This document shows positions 61,402 to 64,000 of a stretch of DNA of 64,000 bases, piece by piece (positions within the stretch are counted from its first letter, which is position 1; the number at the start of each line of letters is the position of its first letter). Source of the DNA: Marinibacterium sp. (lineage in GTDB: Bacteria > Pseudomonadota > Alphaproteobacteria > Rhodobacterales > Rhodobacteraceae); NCBI GenBank assembly GCA_025800215.1, contig JAOXSC010000147.1:1-64000 (forward strand), written 5' to 3'. The translations under genes were made by a program, and so were the position numbers. The notes beneath the pieces are model-generated. The model was not told the origin of the DNA, did not search any database, and worked only from the letters and a program-made list of their open reading frames with translations.

Positions 61402-62301
61402 ATGCAATTGGCCAAAGCCCCAAATAGCGCCGACAGCGCCGATTTCATCATCGCCCCCGATCCGTCGGCCCCCGGCCTGACGCGGGCCGTGACCGGCACC
61501 GATCAGACCGGTGCGGCGGTTGACATCGCCGTGGTCGAAGAGCGCCCCCTGACCATCTTCCTGAACGCGCGCGAGATCGTGACCGCCATGACCATCGGTG
61601 ATCATCCCGATTATCTGGCGCTTGGGTTTCTGCGCAATCAGGGCATGCTGCGCGACGATGACACGATCACCGGCGTCGATTACGATGAAGAGCTGGAAAC
61701 CGTGGTGGTCCGCACCGCGCGTGAAACGCTTTATGAAGACAAGCTGAAGAAAAAGACCCGCACCAGCGGCTGTGCCGTGGGCACCGTGTTCGGGGACATG
61801 ATGGAAGGGCTGGAACAGGTCAGATTGCCTGCGACGCCGGTGCGGGTTTCATGGCTTTATGCGCTGGCCGACCGGATCAACCGCACGCCGTCGCTCTATC
61901 TTGAGGCGGGGGCGATCCATGGCACGGTGTTGTGCCAGCAGGACCGGCCGCTGGTCTATATGGAGGATGTCGGGCGCCACAACGCGGTCGACAAGATCGC
62001 AGGCTGGATGCTGCATCACGGGGTCAGCGCGGATGACAAGATCCTGTACACCACCGGGCGGCTGACCTCGGAAATGGTGATCAAGACCGCCTTGATGGGC
62101 ATTCCGGTGCTGGCGTCGCGCTCGGGCTTTACCGCCTGGGGCGTTGATATTGCGCGGCAGGTTGGCCTGACCCTGATCGGGCGGATGCGCGGGCACCGGT
62201 ATATGTGCCTGTCGGGCGATGACCGGCTGATCCGCGATGTGGATCCCGGCACCATCCCCGGCGAAGACCGCAAGCACCGCCGCAAAGGTGCCAGAGCATG
62301 A
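61402..62301 (+). CDS. fdhD: Formate dehydrogenase accessory sulfurtransferase FdhD
   Basis: A 299-residue cytoplasmic protein that hands sulfur to the molybdenum centre of formate dehydrogenase. Motifs: EERPLTIFLNAREIVTAMTIGDHPDYLALGFLRNQGML, the cysteine loop TRTSGCAVGTVFGDMMEGL, AGAIHGTVLCQQDRPLVYMEDVGRHNAVDKIAGWML, and LYTTGRLTSEMVIKTALMGIPVLASRSGFTAWGVDIARQVGLTLIGRMRGHRYMCLSG. The loop has one cysteine only (CAVG), not the CxxC of the enterobacterial protein. The stop overlaps mobA by 4 bp. Confidence 0.94.
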   Translation: MQLAKAPNSADSADFIIAPDPSAPGLTRAVTGTDQTGAAVDIAVVEERPLTIFLNAREIVTAMTIGDHPDYLALGFLRNQGMLRDDDTITGVDYDEELETVVVRTARETLYEDKLKKKTRTSGCAVGTVFGDMMEGLEQVRLPATPVRVSWLYALADRINRTPSLYLEAGAIHGTVLCQQDRPLVYMEDVGRHNAVDKIAGWMLHHGVSADDKILYTTGRLTSEMVIKTALMGIPVLASRSGFTAWGVDIARQVGLTLIGRMRGHRYMCLSGDDRLIRDVDPGTIPGEDRKHRRKGARA

Positions 62302-62924
62302 TGTCCACAAGGGTGCCCGGTGTGATTCTGGCCGGGGGGCAGGCGCGCCGCATGGGCGGGGGCGACAAGGGGCTTAGACCGCTGGGGCAGGGCACCATCC
62401 TGTCGCATGTGATCGCACGTCTGGCGCCGCAGGTCGGGGCCATGGCGATCAATGCCAATGGCGATCCCGGCCGGTTTGCCGATCTGGGCCTGCCGGTGGT
62501 CGCCGACAGCCTTGCCGACTATCCGGGCCCGCTGGCCGGGGTACTGGCGGGGCTGGACTGGGCGGCGTCGATCGGGGCCGATCACATTGTCACGGCGGCG
62601 GCCGACACGCCGTTCTTTCCCGCCGATCTGGTGGCGCGTTTGCAGGCGGCGGGTGATGGCATGGCGCATCCGCTGGTTCTGTCGGCAACGCCGGATCCCG
62701 AACGGGGCATCAACCGGCACCCGACCTTTGGCCTCTGGCCGGTGGGTCTGCGCGACGATCTGCGCGCGGCGCTGCAGGACGGGCTGCGCAAGGTGGTGCT
62801 GTGGACGGACGCGCATGACGGGCGTGTGGCGATGTTCGATGCCGACCCCTTCGACCCGTTTTTCAACGTCAACACGCCGCAGGATCTGTCCCGTGCGCAG
62901 GACATGCTGGAGCACATGCCATGA
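62298..62924 (+). CDS. mobA: Molybdenum cofactor guanylyltransferase MobA
   Basis: A 208-residue nucleotidyltransferase that joins GMP to molybdopterin. The Rossmann-like start VILAGGQARRMGGGDKGLRPLGQGTILSHVIARL has the nucleotide-binding LAGGxxxRMGGxDK motif; SLADYPGPLAGVLAGLDWA and VTAAADTPFFPADL follow. It overlaps fdhD and mobB by 4 bp each, giving a compact fdhD-mobA-mobB operon for the bis-MGD cofactor. Confidence 0.95.
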   Translation: MMSTRVPGVILAGGQARRMGGGDKGLRPLGQGTILSHVIARLAPQVGAMAINANGDPGRFADLGLPVVADSLADYPGPLAGVLAGLDWAASIGADHIVTAAADTPFFPADLVARLQAAGDGMAHPLVLSATPDPERGINRHPTFGLWPVGLRDDLRAALQDGLRKVVLWTDAHDGRVAMFDADPFDPFFNVNTPQDLSRAQDMLEHMP

Positions 62925-63418
62925 CGCAGCGGATCTATGGCGTGACCGGCTGGAAGAACGCGGGTAAGACCGGGCTGATGGAGCGGCTGGTGGCCGAGCT
63001 GACCGGGCGTGGCCTGCGCGTGTCGACGATCAAGCACGCCCATCACAGTTTCGACGTGGATCAACCGGGGCGAGACAGTTACCGCCACCGCAACGCGGGC
63101 GCGTCCGAGGTGCTGCTGGCGTCGGGCAGCCGTGTGGCCCTGATGCAAGAGCTGCGCGGAGCGCCCGAACCGCGCCTTGGAGATCTCCTGGCGCGCCTCA
63201 GCCCCGTCGATCTGGTCCTGATCGAAGGCTACAAGCGCGAACCCCACCCCAAGATCGAAGCCTTCCGCGCCGAAACCGGCAATGCGCTGATCGCGCCGGG
63301 CGACCCCGCGATCCGGGCCGTGGCCAGTGACACGCCGCTGGCGCTTAACCGTCCGGTCTTTGATCTTGATGACACCGCTGCGATTGCCGATTTCATCCTG
63401 TCCGAGGTGGGCCTGTGA
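62921..63418 (+). CDS. mobB: Molybdopterin-guanine dinucleotide biosynthesis protein MobB
   Basis: A 165-residue GTP-binding adaptor. The P-loop VTGWKNAGKTGLMERLV is at residues 6-22, then STIKHAHHSFDVDQPGRDSYRHRNAGASEVLLAS, and LVLIEGYKREPHPKIEAFR with the conserved Lys/Arg. It stimulates MobA. The following gene begins with GTG 4 bp inside its stop codon. Confidence 0.94.
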   Translation: MTQRIYGVTGWKNAGKTGLMERLVAELTGRGLRVSTIKHAHHSFDVDQPGRDSYRHRNAGASEVLLASGSRVALMQELRGAPEPRLGDLLARLSPVDLVLIEGYKREPHPKIEAFRAETGNALIAPGDPAIRAVASDTPLALNRPVFDLDDTAAIADFILSEVGL

Positions 63419-64000
63419 CCCCGTTCAACCGTTTTGTCATGGTCGATTGGTCGGGTGGCAACGATACCGGGCCGCGCCCGCGCAAGGATGCGATCTGGGC
63501 CTGCGAGGCCGGATTGCCGCCGCAATACCTGCGCAACCGGGCCTGCGCCGAAACCCATCTGGCCGCGCGGATCGACGCAGCACTTGCCGCGGGCGAGAGG
63601 CTGATGATCGGGTTCGATTTTCCCTTTGGCTATCCGCAGGGCTTTGCGCGCGACCTGACCGGGCAGGCGGATCCGCTGGCGCTGTGGGACTGGCTTGACG
63701 CCCGGATCGAAGACAGCCCGCAGGCCAACAACCGTTTTGACCTCGCGGGTCGGATCAACACCGATCTTGGCGGCGGGCAGGGGCCCTTCTGGGGCAATGC
63801 GCTGTCGCGTGACATTGCGGGGCTGCCCCGTGGCAAGGTAGGGTACAAGAACCGTTTTGCCGATCGGCGGGCTTGTGAAACCCGCGCCAAAGGCAGCTTT
63901 ACCTGCTGGCAGCTGAGCGGTGCGGGGGCGGTGGGCAGCCAGATGCTGATGGGCCTGCCGGTGCTGGCGCGGCTGCGCCGGCGCTTTGCGGGGCAGATCG
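63415..64000 (+). CDS. Conserved hypothetical protein, 3'-truncated by window edge
   Basis: The frame opens with GTG at 63415, overlapping the mobB stop (GTGA), and stays open to the end, giving 195 complete codons. The start reads VTPFNRFVMVDWSGGNDTGPRPRKDAIWAC and continues with ERLMIGFDFPFGYPQGFARDLTGQ and RINTDLGGGQGPFWGNAL, suggesting an acidic-cluster nuclease- or hydrolase-like fold (VDWSGG and GFDFPFGYP resemble DUF429-type proteins). No function can be given. Position in the fdhD-mobA-mobB operon suggests a link with molybdenum cofactor, which is guilt by association only. Confidence 0.7.
   Translation, partial: MTPFNRFVMVDWSGGNDTGPRPRKDAIWACEAGLPPQYLRNRACAETHLAARIDAALAAGERLMIGFDFPFGYPQGFARDLTGQADPLALWDWLDARIEDSPQANNRFDLAGRINTDLGGGQGPFWGNALSRDIAGLPRGKVGYKNRFADRRACETRAKGSFTCWQLSGAGAVGSQMLMGLPVLARLRRRFAGQI

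Noticed and set aside
1-64000. CRISPR arrays, tRNA or rRNA genes, prophage modules
   Set aside because: I found no regularly spaced direct repeats, no cloverleaf-like sequence that I could support, and no phage structural genes.

Overview
The window is about 64 kb of GC-rich chromosome from an alphaproteobacterium, most likely a member of the Rhodobacterales (Roseobacter/Paracoccus-type). The evidence is the petP-petR pair, the xseB-ispA-dxs cluster, a 44-residue aa3-oxidase subunit IV gene, several TRAP/MFS transport systems, very dense gene packing with many 4-bp ATGA overlaps, and an IS481-type element. I see no tRNA, rRNA, CRISPR array, prophage or plasmid functions. Most of the DNA looks like ordinary core chromosome with catabolic and transport modules set into it.

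Layout. 1-7 kb: the 3' part of gltB, then mtgA, a glutathione S-transferase, queG, and a small membrane protein/HTH pair with two phased operators. 7-13 kb: an orphan hydantoinase-A-like protein, an MFS transporter, msrA/msrB, a periplasmic glutathione peroxidase, an EamA transporter and an HU protein. 13.5-18 kb: an AMP nucleosidase-adenine deaminase operon and a LysR regulator. 18-21 kb: an ArsR-AHSA1-YCII group, arsC, a glyoxalase-like protein and a GlxA-type regulator. 21.3-26.3 kb: a probable carnitine/betaine acyl-CoA module (acyl-CoA dehydrogenase, ADP-forming acyl-CoA ligase, carnitinyl-CoA dehydratase) followed by an epimerase-like protein. 26.3-33.6 kb: ilvE, petP-petR, two tandem histone-deacetylase-like hydrolases and xseB-ispA-dxs.

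At 34-35 kb a complete IS481-family element separates dxs from a seven-gene operon on the minus strand (35.2-43.0 kb). Its order of transcription is N-formylglutamate-amidohydrolase-like protein, TRAP small and large permeases, TRAP binding protein, glutamine-synthetase-like ligase, aldehyde dehydrogenase and iron alcohol dehydrogenase, with a divergent RpiR regulator. The enzyme set fits a gamma-glutamylation route for an imported amino-alcohol: ligate to glutamate, oxidise alcohol to aldehyde to acid, then hydrolyse. This is my main candidate for an undescribed system.

44-64 kb: an Lrp regulator divergent from arginase and ornithine cyclodeaminase; a uracil-DNA glycosylase, LysE exporter and MoaB; an RND efflux pair; a NUDIX protein and a DsbD-N-like periplasmic protein; yqgE and a threonylcarbamoyl-AMP synthase; a large acyl-CoA dehydrogenase with a metallo-beta-lactamase-fold protein; the oxidase subunit IV and a lipoprotein; azlC/azlD; and fdhD-mobA-mobB (molybdenum cofactor and formate dehydrogenase maturation) followed by a gene that runs off the window end.

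All functional calls come from reading motifs and gene order by eye; no database search was run.
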